From contig NZ_VTHK01000082.1 of assembly GCF_009765355.1 (NCBI RefSeq), positions 1 through 33,969 of the forward strand: a stretch of 33,969 bases of DNA, read 5' to 3'. A program made the position numbers and the translations under genes. The DNA comes from Amycolatopsis anabasis (lineage in GTDB: Bacteria; Actinomycetota; Actinomycetes; Mycobacteriales; Pseudonocardiaceae). This document shows positions 1 through 8,592 of the stretch, piece after piece; the stretch's first letter is position 1; every line of letters starts with the position of its first letter. The notes below the pieces were generated by a model. It searched no databases, had not been told where the DNA came from, and worked only from the letters and a program-made list of their open reading frames with translations.

Positions 1-94
1 TTCCGGCGCCTCGGCCGGTGAGTAACGACGGTGCCAGGCAGGCATCCGGCGACGAGCACCACGTGGCCGCGGCTCCACGGTGACACCCTCACCC

Positions 95-421
95 TCACCG
101 GCCGTCGGCGGCGCCTGCGTGGTCGAGGCCGCGGGCGGTGACAAAGCGGGCGGTTCCCTCAGCCAGCCGGTCGGCCAGACCGACCACGGCCGCCTGCCCG
201 GCAGCGACCTGCTCGCCGAGCACCCGGGAGCGGTCCAGCAACAGATCGACGGTGTGGCGGATGTGCTCGGCGATGAACTCGTCCTCATCGCGGTGCCCGG
301 CGGAGCGGGCGGCCAGAACACTAGGCGTCACCTTCTCGATCACATCACGCACATAGCCACCGGCGGTGGCGCCCTCATGAACCATGACCGGAAGACTACG
401 GGGCCCGCACCGCAGGCGGTG
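95..421 (-). pseudogene. beta-carbonic anhydrase C-terminal remnant
   Basis: The minus-strand frame is open from just after a TAG (about 422-424) to the stop at 95, with an internal ATG at 385. The protein from that ATG (96 aa) matches the C-terminal half of bacterial beta-carbonic anhydrases: GGYVRDVIEKVTPSVL, then an acidic stretch and HIRHTVDLLLDRSRVL, then QAAVVGL and RLAEGTARFV. The N-terminal half is absent, and with it the zinc ligands and the HxxCG motif. The residues LPVMVHEG just before GGYVRD look like the start of the family's VVxGHxxCGAV strand joined by an internal deletion. Known members are about 200 aa and hydrate CO2. This piece cannot bind zinc, so I call it a pseudogene. 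A frame error in the sequence is less likely because a whole catalytic block is missing. Confidence 0.7.
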
Positions 422-454
422 CTACCCGGCTGGCTATCCCCACTGGACGGGCGG

Positions 455-517
455 CGTCAGGCGCTGCGCTCGCGACGTCAAGCATGCTGCGACGACAAAA
501 CGTCAGGCATGCTGCGA
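455..517. repeat. short direct repeats containing GCATGC
   Basis: CGTCAAGCATGCTGCGA (476-492) recurs as CGTCAGGCATGCTGCGA (501-517), 25 bp apart with one mismatch. A weaker copy, CGTCAGGCGCTGCGC, starts at 455. Each full copy holds the palindrome GCATGC, extended to AGCATGCT in the first. The repeats lie between the carbonic anhydrase remnant and the STAS gene, so they could be protein-binding sites upstream of the STAS gene, but nothing else supports that. Confidence 0.45.
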
Positions 518-648
518 GACCACACACCTCAGTACCCAGCCTCACCCTGTCCAGACCGGGCGTTACACCACTAGGGACCTTCGTCCCCTTTGTTCGCGAA
601 TTCCCCGACGGGCAACGATCCGGCACCGTGCCGGGGGATAATGGCGCG

Positions 649-1041
649 GTGAGCACTCCCGCGCCTCCATCCCCCGGCCCGGCCCTGCCGGTCGAGCCCC
701 GGGCGACGGTCACCGTCGAACACCGCGACACCACCACGGTGCTGGCCGTGGCCGGCGAACTCGACCACGCCACCACACCCCGGCTGGTCGACGCGGTCAA
801 CCTGGCCCTGGCCGGGCAGCCGGCGGTGCTGATCCTGGACCTGTCCGGAGTGGTGTTCATGACCTCGGCCGGTCTGTCCGCGCTCGCCGGCGCGCACCAT
901 GGGTGCGGGGACCAGATCCAGCTGCGGATCGTGGTCACCGACCGGATTCGGCTCATCCTGCACCGCACCGGCCTAGCCGAGGTGTTCACCCTCTACCCCA
1001 GCCGCACCCACGCCCTCCACTCGAATGGATCGCCTGGGTAA
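649..1041 (+). CDS. STAS-domain anti-sigma factor antagonist
   Basis: This encodes a 130-aa single-domain STAS protein of the SpoIIAA/RsbV type. The family binds an anti-sigma kinase and frees a sigma factor; phosphorylation of one serine switches it off. The first ~15 residues are a Pro/Ala-rich tail. The STAS fold then follows: strand TVTVEHRDTTTVLAVAGELD (about 20-39), helix ATTPRLVDAVNLAL, and the signature DLSGVVFMTSAGLSAL (64-79). Ser73 aligns with the phosphorylated serine of SpoIIAA, although the usual preceding Asp is Thr. I chose the GTG at 649, with GGGGG at 633-637 and an 11-nt spacer, over the open frame back to 484, because the upstream residues show no family similarity. No partner kinase gene is in the window. 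A role in the PKS cluster is not evident. Confidence 0.8.
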   Translation: MSTPAPPSPGPALPVEPRATVTVEHRDTTTVLAVAGELDHATTPRLVDAVNLALAGQPAVLILDLSGVVFMTSAGLSALAGAHHGCGDQIQLRIVVTDRIRLILHRTGLAEVFTLYPSRTHALHSNGSPG

Positions 1042-1154
1042 CGGGTTCCGCGTCAGCGCGGCCGGGCTCGACGTTTCTCTTGATCGCGAAGTACCGGATC
1101 GGACGAAGCGCGGGGGCGCGCACGGACGCGAGGCTAAACACCGTCGGGGCGGCA

Positions 1155-1259
1155 TTGGACCGGCACGGCTCGGTTGCGGTGCTGCGGGGCCGCAGCGAAA
1201 TCGACCTGGCGACCGCGCGTGCGCTGGCCGAGTCGATCGGCCTGGCCCTGCGGGTGTGA
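1155..1259 (+). pseudogene. truncated second STAS-domain fragment
   Basis: The frame ending at the TGA at 1257-1259 contains VAVLRGRSEIDLATARALAESI. This matches the first strands and helix of a STAS domain (pattern V-x-G-E-I-D-L-A-T-A-x-x-L). It stops before the phospho-serine signature. The piece follows the intact STAS gene by about 110 bp, so it is probably what is left of a tandem paralogue. No convincing start or ribosome site precedes it. Confidence 0.5.
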
Positions 1260-1529
1260 TTGCCGCACGGTTTGAGGTGTTGGTGGCAACCGGTACTCGA
1301 CCGGAACCGCGACCGCCCACTCCTCCAGCAGCCAGACGCCGACACAGGCCAGCCGCGAGGCGATCACCGTCGCGTGGGACTGCTGTTGACCACGGTCCGC
1401 GTGTGTTCGGCGCCCCTGGGGCACCGAACGGGGCCGCGTATCGCGACGCCGCTGGCCTCCGGAGCACCAGCGGCCGTGGAGCGCAAATGGCGAGAAATCA
1501 CCCCTGACCGCTACCGGTGATCGAGTCCG
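1260..1529. other. gene-poor stretch before the AbrB gene
   Basis: Open frames here on both strands are Arg/Pro-rich and show no family motif that I recognise. I found no RNA gene. The only structure seen is a possible hairpin at its right edge, listed separately. Confidence 0.5.
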
Positions 1530-1538
1530 CTAGGGGTG
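1499..1538 (-). terminator. possible hairpin at the 3' end of the AbrB gene
   Basis: CACCCCT (1499-1505) can pair with AGGGGTG (1532-1538) across a 26-nt loop. The right arm overlaps the AbrB stop codon (1530-1532). There is no T-run. It could be a factor-independent terminator of the low-U kind seen in actinobacteria, but the long loop makes this weak. Confidence 0.25.
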
Positions 1539-1823
1539 GCCGTCGCCTGGCTCTGGTGCCTCGGGTTCGCCGACGGCGTGCTTCTGGATCTGTTCCAGTA
1601 GTACCGAGGATCCTCGTAGGTTGTGCATCAGGCTGTCGATTTTCAGGAGCGCGAGTCCCTGTTCCGGGTCGCCTAGGACAAGGAGTTTGTTGCCCGCCTC
1701 GATGCCGAGATCACGCCGCGCCTGAGCCGGGAGCACGATCTGGCCCCGGCTGCTGACCGTCACCGCTCCGTAGAACCCTCGACCTCCCGGGCCGTAGAAG
1801 GGATTGTCCTCATCATGCGCCAT
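1530..1823 (-). CDS. AbrB/SpoVT-family transcriptional regulator
   Basis: This encodes a 97-aa protein with a swapped-hairpin AbrB DNA-binding domain: VTVSSRGQIVLPAQARRDL (about residues 21-39), then GIEAGNKLLVLGD. Proteins of this family dimerise and bind AT-rich operators; some act as antitoxins and others as transition-state regulators. The C-terminal part (ALLKIDSLMHNLRGSSVLLEQI) is helical and ends in an acidic Pro/Gly tail. I chose the ATG at 1823 because AGGAGG (1832-1837) lies 8 nt upstream; the open frame back to 1871 runs through the promoter repeats. It is divergent from the glycosyltransferase gene, with a 122-bp gap holding a tandem repeat that may be its operator. No toxin gene lies beside it, so a regulator role is more likely than an antitoxin role. 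Confidence 0.8.
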   Translation of the reverse strand: MAHDEDNPFYGPGGRGFYGAVTVSSRGQIVLPAQARRDLGIEAGNKLLVLGDPEQGLALLKIDSLMHNLRGSSVLLEQIQKHAVGEPEAPEPGDGHP

Positions 1824-1841
1824 CGAACCCGCCTCCTCTAA

Positions 1842-1878
1842 TATCCAAAGCATACATGTTATCCAAAGCAAGACATGT
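1842..1878. promoter_or_regulatory. tandem AT-rich repeat between divergent genes (possible AbrB operator and promoter)
   Basis: TATCCAAAGCATACATGT (1842-1859) is followed directly by TATCCAAAGCAAGACATGT (1860-1878). These are two head-to-tail units of 18 and 19 bp that differ by a small indel and substitution. The tract is far more AT-rich than its surroundings and lies 19 bp upstream of the AbrB start. On the minus strand TTGCTT could be a -35 element, with TGGATA about 18 nt downstream as -10. On the plus strand TATAGT at 1878-1883 could be a -10 for the glycosyltransferase. Two spaced copies fit autoregulation by the AbrB dimer, which is inference. Confidence 0.5.
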
Positions 1879-1945
1879 ATAGTTTGTCATCTCCGGCCCT
1901 GGGGCTGCCAACACCCGGGCCAGCACGGAGCTTGGGGAGAACGCC

Positions 1946-3421
1946 ATGTCGCAGACCACGTCGCCGCAATCCGCCGCGGGGGGCGTCGAGGTGCCACCGT
2001 TCGCCAGGAAGGCGGTGCTGTCGATCGCGGCCGTGGTCGCGGTGGCGCAGTTCGTGGCGAGCTTCGCGGGCAGGTACTGGTTCGACGAGGTGTACATGCT
2101 GGCCATCGGCCGCCACCACCTCGACTGGGGCTCGGCCGATCAACCGCCGCTGACGCCGCTGCTGGCCGCGCTGATGGACGCGGTCGCGCCGGGATCGATC
2201 GTCGCCCTACGCCTGCCCGCCGTCCTGGCCACCGCCGCCGCGGTCATGGTCGCCGCACTCGTCGCCCGCGAGCTGGGAGGTGACCGTCGGGCGCAGGCGA
2301 TGACCGCCGGGGCACAGGCCACCGCCCTGTGGATCACTATGGCCGGGCACTGGCTCACCCCGTACGCGCTGGAGCCCTTGCAGTGGCTGGTGCTGGTCTG
2401 GGTGCTGGTGCGGTGGCTGCGGCTGCACGACGACCGGCTGTTGCTGGCGCTGGGGGTGGTGGTCGGGATCGCCGCCGAGACCAAGTTCCAGGTGCTGCTG
2501 TTGTGCGCGGTGCTGCTGCTCACGGTGCTGGTGTTCGGCCCGCGGCAGTTGCTGCGCAGGCCGATGCTGTGGGCTGGAGCCGGACTCGGTGTGCTGATCG
2601 CGGCGCCGACTCTTGTGTGGCAGGCGCGGCATGGCTGGCCCCAACTCCGGATGGGTGCGGTGGTGGCCTCAGAAGCAGAAAAACTGTATGGAGGCCGTCC
2701 CGAGATCGCGCTGTCGCTGATCTTTCTCGCCGGTGTCGCCGGGACCGTGCTCTCGCTCTACGGCCTGTGGCGGTTGTTGCGGGCCGAGGAGTTGCGTTCC
2801 TATCGCTTCCTCGCGGTGACGTTCCTCGCGCTGTTCGTCTTTTTCGTGGCCACCCTCGGCCGCCCGTACTACCTGGGCGGATTGTACGGTCCGCTCGCCG
2901 CGGTCGGGGCGCTGGGGCTGCAGCGGCGCAGGGATACGGGCGGAATCCGCGGGCACTGGGTGGTGTGGCCGGCCTTCGTGCTCAGCGCCGCCGTGGCCGG
3001 CGGCATGCTGGTGGTGGGGTCCACCGCGACCAACAAATCCGGCGACAGGGGAGACACGATCGCGCGCCGCACTGCGGCCGCCTATCACGCACTGCCCGAC
3101 CAGGACCGGCAGCGCACGGCCATCATGGGCGGGTCGTACATCATCGCCGCCTACATCGATGGCTACTCCACGCAGTACGATCTCCCGAGGTCTCACAGCA
3201 GCAATCGCGGCTACGGCTACTTCCCACCACCGCCCGAGACGCAGGACCAGGTGCTCTACATCGGCCCCAACCCCGACGAACTACGCCCGCACTTCACCAA
3301 CGTGCGCAAGATCGCCGAAGGCGGGCCGGACACACCCGAGGCGAGCGTGTGGCTATGCACCGGCAAGCACGAACTCTGGGCCTCGCTCTGGCCCCACCTG
3401 CGGAACCTGAGCGTGTCCTGA
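1946..3421 (+). CDS. GT39-like membrane glycosyltransferase (PMT/ArnT fold)
   Basis: This encodes a 491-aa polytopic membrane protein of the GT-C superfamily. Such enzymes move a sugar from a polyprenyl-phosphate donor to a lipid, glycan or protein on the outer side of the membrane. After a first hydrophobic segment (about 23-41) comes the loop YWFDEVYMLA, whose acidic FDE pair (46-48) is the expected catalytic position, then ADQPPLTP (64-71), typical of the PMT_2 group. About ten further hydrophobic segments run to residue 358. A soluble C-terminal domain of about 130 aa follows, with a VLYIG strand and a conserved-looking VWLCTG...LWPHLR end. The ATG at 1946 has GGGGAGA 5 nt upstream. It is the last plus-strand gene before the PKS operon, which ends convergently. 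The acceptor is unknown, and I see no specific link to the polyketide. Confidence 0.75.
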   Translation: MSQTTSPQSAAGGVEVPPFARKAVLSIAAVVAVAQFVASFAGRYWFDEVYMLAIGRHHLDWGSADQPPLTPLLAALMDAVAPGSIVALRLPAVLATAAAVMVAALVARELGGDRRAQAMTAGAQATALWITMAGHWLTPYALEPLQWLVLVWVLVRWLRLHDDRLLLALGVVVGIAAETKFQVLLLCAVLLLTVLVFGPRQLLRRPMLWAGAGLGVLIAAPTLVWQARHGWPQLRMGAVVASEAEKLYGGRPEIALSLIFLAGVAGTVLSLYGLWRLLRAEELRSYRFLAVTFLALFVFFVATLGRPYYLGGLYGPLAAVGALGLQRRRDTGGIRGHWVVWPAFVLSAAVAGGMLVVGSTATNKSGDRGDTIARRTAAAYHALPDQDRQRTAIMGGSYIIAAYIDGYSTQYDLPRSHSSNRGYGYFPPPPETQDQVLYIGPNPDELRPHFTNVRKIAEGGPDTPEASVWLCTGKHELWASLWPHLRNLSVS

Positions 3422-3452
3422 CACCCGCTGGAATTCCAGGATTTCTTTGACG

Positions 3453-3545
3453 GGAACGAAGCATCAGCTTCTGCAAGCTGCGAACCCGTTTGAGGTCCCC
3501 AGCCTGCGCAGCCGTGAAGATCCTTTGCCGCAAACGCCGTACGTC
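3453..3545 (-). pseudogene. relic of a group II intron reverse transcriptase N-terminus
   Basis: On the minus strand the 31 codons DDDVRRLRQRIFTAAQAGD plus LKRVRSLQKLMLRS match the start of group II intron-encoded reverse transcriptases (RVT_N domain; typical pattern VRRLQxRIxxAxxxGdxxKVRxLQkLLlRS). The match ends exactly at LMLRS. None of the reverse transcriptase, maturase or endonuclease regions follow, and the frame then runs into the antisense of the glycosyltransferase gene. It is therefore debris of a mobile element between two converging transcription units. Confidence 0.6.
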
Positions 3546-3797
3546 ATCATCAGCCCCCAGTCCCGATACGACGATTAAAGTATTCGATCGTATCCGAAAC
3601 CAGCCGGAAACCGAGTGAGCTCGGGGATCGCGTCGCGCCGCCACTGTGATGCTGCTCAAGGCGCAGTTGTTCCACGCGGTGTGTCGACGCCGCGGAGTTC
3701 CGGCGAGCGGCTGCGGTCGTTGTTGGTCAGGACGGGCGGGCGTGGCTTGGCGACGATCCCGATGACGATCTCGGGAGCGCGGCAGGGAGATCCGCGC

Positions 3798-3827
3798 TGG
3801 CGCTCAAGTCCGAACGCTCGAGCGCCA
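3798..3827 (-). terminator. candidate terminator hairpin after PKS-C
   Basis: TGGCGCTC (3798-3805) and GAGCGCCA (3820-3827) form a perfect 8-bp GC-rich stem with a 14-nt loop, 63-92 nt beyond the PKS-C stop codon. There is no U-tract, which is common for actinobacterial terminators. It is the strongest stem seen between the converging units. Confidence 0.45.
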
Positions 3828-3889
3828 CCTCACTCGTTCACCAACCGAGTCGCACCAATGTCGTGCCAATATGGTCGTGCGGGCCGAAG

Positions 3890-6800
3890 TCAGCCGGTGA
3901 GTTCGGCGCGGATCGCCTCTCGGACGGTGCTCGCGGACTGGTACTCCTCGATGAAACTGTGATCTCCCGGCACGGTGACGAGCTTGAACCCGGCATGGGT
4001 GACGTCACCCCACGCGCGCATGTCCGACAACGAGACGCGGTTGTCGTCGAGGCCGTGAAAGCCGACGATCGGCACCTCCAGCGGTGTCGACCGCTCCACA
4101 CCGCACCGGTCCACCAGCCGGTACGCGCTGAGCATCGTCGGCAGGGTCAGCTCGGCGCCCTGCACGGCGGTGTCCACGAACGCCGCCTCGTGCCCCCACG
4201 CGGCAACGAACGCGGAGATCACCTCGGCCTGGTTGCCGATGGCCGCCACCTCGTCGTACGTCGGGATGCCCGAGAAGCCGATCTTGGCCAGCTCCTCGAC
4301 GATCTCCATGGTGCTGGTGTTGGGCAGCGACGGCGACGTATAGCCCGACACGAGCAGTCGGTCGAGCAGGCACCCCCGGTTCGCGGTGAGCCGAGCGGCG
4401 AGCCGGTAGGCGAACAGCGACCCCCAGCTGTGCCCGAACACGGCGACGGGTTTGTCGAGCAGGCCCTCGGACACCAGCACCTCTTCGAACGCCTCGACCA
4501 CGTCGTCGATGTCGTCGGGATGGGGCTCGTGCAGCCGTTGCACGTCCAGGCCGGGCAGCTTCACCGGGCACACCTCGACCTCGTCGCCGAGCGCCTCCTG
4601 CCAGCCGTCGTACATGTCGGCGCTGCCGAAACCGTGTGGGAAGCAGATCAGTCGGACCTTGGCGGCGAGCTCGCCAAGCCGCTCCCCGCCGCGGATCCAC
4701 AGCGCGGCACCGGTGAGCACGGGCTGCGCCACTGGCACGGCGCCTGCCGCCGCGGCCAGCTCGGCCCCGCCGGGAAGCTTCGAGAGCGCGGCCAGCCCGA
4801 GCGCTCTCGGCGACTCCGCGCCGACGACGTCCTTCAGGTCGAGGTCGATGCCGAATACCTCACGAAGCCGGTTGAACAGCCGCAGCCCCACCAGCGAGTC
4901 GAAACCGAGGTCTTCCAACAGATCCTCGGCGTCGAGCTTCACGATGTCGGACTCGAGCTCCTCGGCGAGCAGCCGCAGCGTCTCGCCTTCCACCAACGCG
5001 ATGCGTTCGGGGCCCTCGGCCGCGGCATATCGGGCGAGCAGCGCCTTCTCCCCACGGCGGGAACCGGCCGCCTGCATGACGGCCCGCATGTCCATCAGCT
5101 TCCTGCCGTCGAACTCGCGGAGCTCGACGTCGGTCATGACGAGCACCGGCCGTCCCGTGCCGTCCAGCACATGAGCGGTCCCGTGGACGACACTCGCCGA
5201 GCTGGTCTCGCCGTCGAGCGTCACGACCGCGGCGAGCGGTCCGGTGCCCCCGGGCTCCCCTGTCTGTTCTGCGGCGGGCTCTTCGCGGGTGACGACCACC
5301 CGGCCAAGCCTGCGGATCATGAACTTGGTCTCGTCGTCGCCCAGCCCCAGCGCGAGGTGGTTGACGGTCTGCGCGCAGCTGTCGAGCACACCGGGGTGGT
5401 ACCCGAGCGCGTGCTCGACTTCGATTAGCCCGGAGATGTCGCCGTCCCGCAGGAACTCGACCCGCGCCCAGCCGTCGGTCACCTCGGCCGAGGTCACCCA
5501 GCGCACCGCGGGGCCGAACACGAACCCGCGCGCCTCGACCGGTTCGTAGAACGCGGCCGCGTCGAGCAGGCGCGGGGTCCCGCCCGCCTCGGGTAGCTTG
5601 ACGTCACCAGGATCGCCCGCAGCGCCGACCGTGCCGCGCACATGCTCGCTCCAGCCACCCGCGCTTCGATCCATGCTGAAGAACCGGAAGGCACACCCGC
5701 CTACTCGCGCCTCGTCCACCGACAGCAGCACGTCTCGTTCCTCGTCACCGACCACGATCAGTGGCGAGAAGAATTCCATGTCCTCGAACACAACGGCGCC
5801 GGGCGGGTCGTCGCGCAGCACGCGCAGCAACATCTCGACGAAGTACCCCATGTGGACGACGCCGGAGTTGTCCGCCAGCTCGGGAAAGTTGCGCGAGGCG
5901 AACACGAACCGGTACTGCCGTGGCCCGGTCGGCAGGTCCACCGGCTCATAGTCCAGACCATGTCTGGGCAGGCGGGCCACTCCCGATCGGGCCAGCGACT
6001 CCGTGCTGGGTCCGGGCAGCCAGAACCGGGTGCCCGCGAAGGGATAGCCGGGCAACACCACCGGTGGCGGCGGAATCTCGCCGTCGTGGGTCGCGTGGTG
6101 CGCGGCCCAGTCGACGTCGATACCGAGCGCGGTCAGCCGCGCCAGCACCGAGACCAGCACCCGCGCGCCGGAGGCGTCGAGCACGCCGACGGGCACCATC
6201 TCGTCCCCGGCCGCGAGGGGGGTCTCCGCGCCGAAGGTGACGACGTGCCGGTAGCCCTCGTCTCGCAACGTCCGGGCCGCACGCGGTGTCTCGCCGCGGG
6301 CCCAGCGGGCCCAGTCGCCGGCGGTCGGCGACCCGTCACCTAGGCCCGCGAACCGCCGGTCCGGTCGTCCGGCGCCGAGCACAATGCCTGCGCCGATGCT
6401 TGCGCCGGTGGCTCGGGCGACGACGAGCCGCACGGCGACGTCGATCGGCAACGACTCCGTGACGACGGCGGCGGCGAGTTCGCCGACGCCGTCACCGCAA
6501 CACACCTCCGGCGCGACACCCCAGTCGATCAGCGCTTCGGCGAGCGCGCACTGTGCGGCGAGCAGCCGCACGTCGGCGGCCGCCTCCGCGACCGGCTCGG
6601 CCCCGTCCGGCGCGGCGTCACCTGCGAGCGCAAGTACCTCGTCGTACCGGCGGGCGAACGCGGGATGCCATGCGGCAAGAGAAGCGACGGCCGCGGCGAG
6701 TCCGTCCGCCGACGCGCCGAAGGCATACACCAGCTTCGGCCGAACCCGATCGGCCACTTTGGACACCAGAACGCCGTCGGCGCCACCGAGCCTGCGTACC

Positions 6801-8592
6801 GGGGACCGCTGGAAGCCCGCGCGGTAGGTGCCGCCCGCAGCCTCTACCCTGGCTTCCGCCATGGTTCCCGGCAGGACTCCCGCACCGGCTTCCGGGATCT
6901 CGTCGGCGTCGCCCAGGTCCGCGCAGGCCGCGGCGAGTCGCTCGGCCAGCTCGGCCGTGGTCGAGCCGACGACCACGGCCCGGTGCATGAACGCGGGCCT
7001 GCGGACGTTGATGGTGTAGGCGACGTCGGCGGCAGGCAATGCGGGGTTGGCGCTCAGGCACGCGGCCAGCTCACGCATCATCCGCACCAGCGCCGCCGAG
7101 TCCTTGGCGCTGAGGCAGAGCGCGTATGGCCCGGTGTCCGTCGCGGGCGGGCGCGTCGCGGTGGGAACCGGGGCCGCACCGAGGATGACGTGTGCGTTGG
7201 TGCCACTGAACCCGAACGAGCTCACCCCGGCCACCGCGCGTCCGCCCGGCAGGTCGGGCCGCCTCGGCCACGGCACCGGCGTCCGCGGGATGGCCGCCGG
7301 GACGGCGTCGAGGTCCACGCGCGGGTTGAGCGCCCCGCTGGTGACCATGCCCGGCACGACGCCGTGGTGCAGCGCGAGCACCGACTTGATCAGCCCGGCC
7401 ACGCCTGCCGCGGTTTCCAGATGTCCGATGTTGCCCTTCACCGCACCCAGCAGCAGCGGCGATTCGCGTGCCGCGTTGCCGAGGACGTCGCCGATCGCCG
7501 ACATCTCGATCGGATCGCCGAGCGGGGTTCCGGTGCCGTGGGTTTCCAGCACACCGACGTCCTCCGGCGCCACCCTCGCCGCGGCCAGCGCGTCGGCGAG
7601 CACCGAACGCTGCGCGCTCCGGTTGGGTACGGTGAGCCCGGCGCTGGCGCCGTCGTTGTTCATCGCGCCGCCGAGGATCGTGGCCCACACGTGGTCGCCG
7701 TCGCGTTGTGCGTCGCTGAGCCGTTTGAGCACGAGGACGCCGACGCCCTCACCCCGTCCGTAGCCGCTGCCGCCGTCCGCGAAGGGCCTGCTGCGCCCGT
7801 CCGCGGCCACGGCGTTCATCGAGCACAGCGTCGACATGACCTCGGGCGCCAGCATGAGGCTCACGCCGCCCGCCAGCGCAACCCCGGTCTCCCGTTCCCG
7901 CAGCGACCGCACCGCGAGCAGGGTGCTCACCAGCGACGACGAGCACGCCGTGTCGATGGTGAGCGCGGGGCCGCCAAGGCCCAGCACGTAGGCGATCCGC
8001 CCGGACGCGACGCTCGCGGCGGTGCCGGTGCCGTTGTACTGGTTGACGTGCGCGGTGTCCCTCGGCAGCAGGCCGTACTCGTTGGCGCTGGAGACGCCCA
8101 TGAACACGCCGGTCGAGGTGCCGCGCAGACATTCCGGGTTAATGCCCGCGTGCTCCAGTGCCCGCCAGGTGACCTCAAGCAGTTGCCGCTGCTGCGGGTC
8201 CATCGCGCGCGCCTCGGCCGGGGAAATCTTGAAGAAGGCGGCGTCGAACGCGGCGACGTCGCGGGTGACGAAGTTGCCTTGCCGCACGTAGATCTTCCCG
8301 AACTCGCCGGGCGGAGGCGCGTAGTACTCGTCGACGTCCCACCGGTCGGACGGGATGTCCACGACGCCTTCCCGCCCGTCGAGCAGCAGCTGCCAGAAAC
8401 CCTCCGGTGACTCGGCACCGCCGGGGAACCGGCACGCCATCCCGACCACCGCGATCGGCTCGCGGCGGCGGTCGCGTTCTTCGGCGAGATCCCGCCTGGC
8501 CCGACGCACGCTGCGAACCGCCCGACTGAGCAGCTCCCGTGTCTGGTCGCCGTCGCCGGGGCCCGCCGGGTTGCCGGTGTCCACGTCCATGG

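Larger units (their letters stand above)
3422..3889. other. convergent intergenic region with mobile-element debris
   Basis: Besides the reverse transcriptase relic and the hairpin listed separately, this region holds a perfect 12-bp palindrome CTGGAATTCCAG (3428-3439). It also holds an AT-rich inverted repeat, GATACGA (3565-3571) with TCGTATC (3588-3594). I see no other supported gene in 3600-3889. The open frames there have no family motif. Confidence 0.5.

Noticed and set aside
683..1041. STAS gene as part of the PKS regulon
   Set aside because: It is separated from the PKS genes by unrelated genes and debris on both strands. No sequence evidence links it to polyketide production.
1134..1424. 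96-aa minus-strand frame with a hydrophobic stretch (LACVGVWLLEEWAVAV)
   Set aside because: No family recognised and no ribosome site. Part of it is antisense to the STAS fragment.
3863..8410. Long plus-strand frames (3863-5428 and 6665-8410)
   Set aside because: They are antisense to PKS-C, whose catalytic motifs are clear. No ribosome site or domain supports them.
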